From NCBI GenBank assembly GCA_003230535.1, contig QIEW01000435.1, positions 1-11,714 on the forward strand: DNA of 11,714 nucleotides. Reading direction: 5' to 3'. The stretch is from a bacterium (GTDB lineage Bacteria > SZUA-182 > SZUA-191). Below are positions 10,663 through 11,714 of the stretch, piece by piece; positions within the stretch are counted from its first letter, which is position 1, and each line of letters starts with the position of its first letter. A program made the position numbers and the translations under genes. The notes under the pieces are model-generated. The model was not told the DNA's origin. It ran no database searches and worked only from the letters and a program-made list of their open reading frames with translations.

Positions 10663-11714
10663 ATGAACACCAAAATTAATAATAAAGACAGATTAAAGCC
10701 GAAGTTTCCTTGTCTTGGAGATACAAGGGGCTTTGCCTTAATCAGTACCATGCTGTTAGGGATTTTCATGTCCCTTGCGGCGGCGGTGTTCCTTTCTAAG
10801 CCGGTTTCGGAAACCGGCTTAGGCGAGGATCAGGCCGAATATATGCAGGCCATGTATGCGGCTGAAACCGGGGTGGAACGCGCTCGGCTGCGGCTCAAAG
10901 ACTGGGCCGAATGGGCCAGTTGGCCGGGGAGAAATAATGGTGGTTCCGTATATCCTAATAATTCGGCGATGCAGTTCACCAGCTTGGATATAGATGGAGA
11001 CCCCGCTACCACAGCGGATAACGCTACCACGGATGTGTGGTTTACCTGGCATCCTGGCCCGACCGAAGGCGATCTGTTTGTCAGAGGTTCCTTTGGCGGT
11101 AAGGAGCGTTCGTTGCAGCTCAGGGTGGATAAAACCATAGAGCCGGTATTTGGTAAAGCGCTGTGCGCCTGTGAGGGGGACGTTAATGTGCATGGAAATC
11201 AGAAGATGATAGACAGCTATGACAGCCGTTTGGGCTGTGCTGATCCCTCAGATCCGACATGCAGCTCTTCATATGGGGGATCTAATATAGCGCATAACGG
11301 TAACGTGGCCAGCAACGGAAATGTAAATATAAATGATTATGTAATATATGGGTCGGTAGAGGCAAAAGGCGATATATATGGAGTTAGTGGGGGCATGATT
11401 GATAAGAATACTTATGTAGGAGGAACCCTTGACGGTATTATAACGGTTAATGGGGATATCTACACCAATTATAACTTTATTGAGGATCCCTGTCCTTGCG
11501 GTATTGATATGGTGGCCAGAATTAATGATGTCATAAATAGTGGTGATAATGATAATAATACGATTGATTGCGATCCGTTTACCGCAGGCAGGCAGACCAA
11601 TTGTCTCACAGGCGCCAATGGCACGGATTTTGAGCTGAAAGGCGGCGGCTCAAGCGAAGTGTGGTTGCGTTCAGGCACCTACTATTTTACGGAATTTGAT
11701 ATTAGAGGAAATAG
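10663..11714 (+). CDS. Large PilX-like minor prepilin (3' end outside window)
   Basis: 350 codons are open from ATG 10663 to the right edge. A 23-residue basic leader ends in GDTRG, followed by FALISTMLLGIFMSLAAAVFL. The +5 residue is Ser28, not Glu, as is usual for PilX/GspK-like tip pilins. The segment YMQAMYAAETGVERARLRLKDW (60-81) is the hallmark helix of the PilX N-terminal family. The rest is a long Gly/Asn/Asp-rich region with repeated short beta-like units (NGNVASNGNVNI, VEAKGDIYG, TVNGDIY) and a WLRSGTYYF segment. It has at least nine cysteines, including CAC and CPC. Such C-terminal parts occur in large exported PilX-like proteins. A GAAGGGGG stretch precedes the start. It most likely caps a pilus together with the PilV/W-like proteins; a PilY1-type gene may follow outside the window. 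Confidence 0.8.
   Translation, partial: MNTKINNKDRLKPKFPCLGDTRGFALISTMLLGIFMSLAAAVFLSKPVSETGLGEDQAEYMQAMYAAETGVERARLRLKDWAEWASWPGRNNGGSVYPNNSAMQFTSLDIDGDPATTADNATTDVWFTWHPGPTEGDLFVRGSFGGKERSLQLRVDKTIEPVFGKALCACEGDVNVHGNQKMIDSYDSRLGCADPSDPTCSSSYGGSNIAHNGNVASNGNVNINDYVIYGSVEAKGDIYGVSGGMIDKNTYVGGTLDGIITVNGDIYTNYNFIEDPCPCGIDMVARINDVINSGDNDNNTIDCDPFTAGRQTNCLTGANGTDFELKGGGSSEVWLRSGTYYFTEFDIRGN

Noticed and set aside
1-11714. tRNA or rRNA genes
   Set aside because: I saw no cloverleaf with a GGTTCGAATC-like T arm and no rRNA-like stretch on either strand.

Overview
The window is about 11.7 kb of bacterial chromosome with moderate G+C content. It is unusually rich in small dispersed repeats. I cannot name the species. 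The order rpsF-ssb-rpsR-DUF2232-rplI, together with an energy-coupling-factor ATPase pair, is common in Firmicutes and in several uncultured or candidate lineages. PilV/PilW/PilX-like minor pilins and the classes of short repeats seen here are frequent in environmental Gram-negative and candidate-phylum genomes. A candidate-phylum or Firmicutes-like environmental bacterium is my best guess, at low confidence.

The left part (1-7281) is entirely on the minus strand. Reading in the direction of transcription, it holds a YmdB-like macro-domain protein. Next comes the ribosomal/replication cluster rpsF, ssb (overlapping rpsF by 17 bp), rpsR, a DUF2232 membrane protein and rplI. After that come the GTPase hflX and two ABC ATPases resembling the EcfA1/EcfA2 pair, the second of which runs off the left edge. 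Both ATPases lack the switch histidine of the H-loop, and the first also lacks the Q-loop glutamine.

The right part (7908-11714) is on the plus strand. It encodes four proteins with type IV prepilin-like N-termini: a PilE/PilA-like pilin, a PilV-like, a PilW-like, and a large PilX-like protein that runs off the right edge. A good sigma-54-type GG-N10-GC site lies about 65 bp upstream of the first gene. The first two genes are only 9 bp apart. The PilV-PilW and PilW-PilX junctions are opened to about 354 and 814 bp by blocks of repeats.

The gene-free stretches are not empty. They carry (i) two inverted copies of a 144/173-bp MITE-like element with 11-bp terminal inverted repeats and apparent 3-bp TTA/TAA target duplications, flanking three of the pilin genes; (ii) a family of 24-nt hairpins with 10-bp stems of varying sequence and tetranucleotide loops of two classes, some inside the MITE-like element and some outside it; (iii) pairs of inverted C-rich 'CCCCCTCA...CTCTCCCC' repeats; (iv) a 69/84-bp GTAGGG-bounded inverted element; (v) one 'ACCGCGGAGGACACAGAG'-type inverted repeat; and (vi) a perfect 15-bp palindrome found twice. 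The most interesting signals are the hairpin/MITE system around the pilin locus and the H-loop-less ECF ATPase pair.
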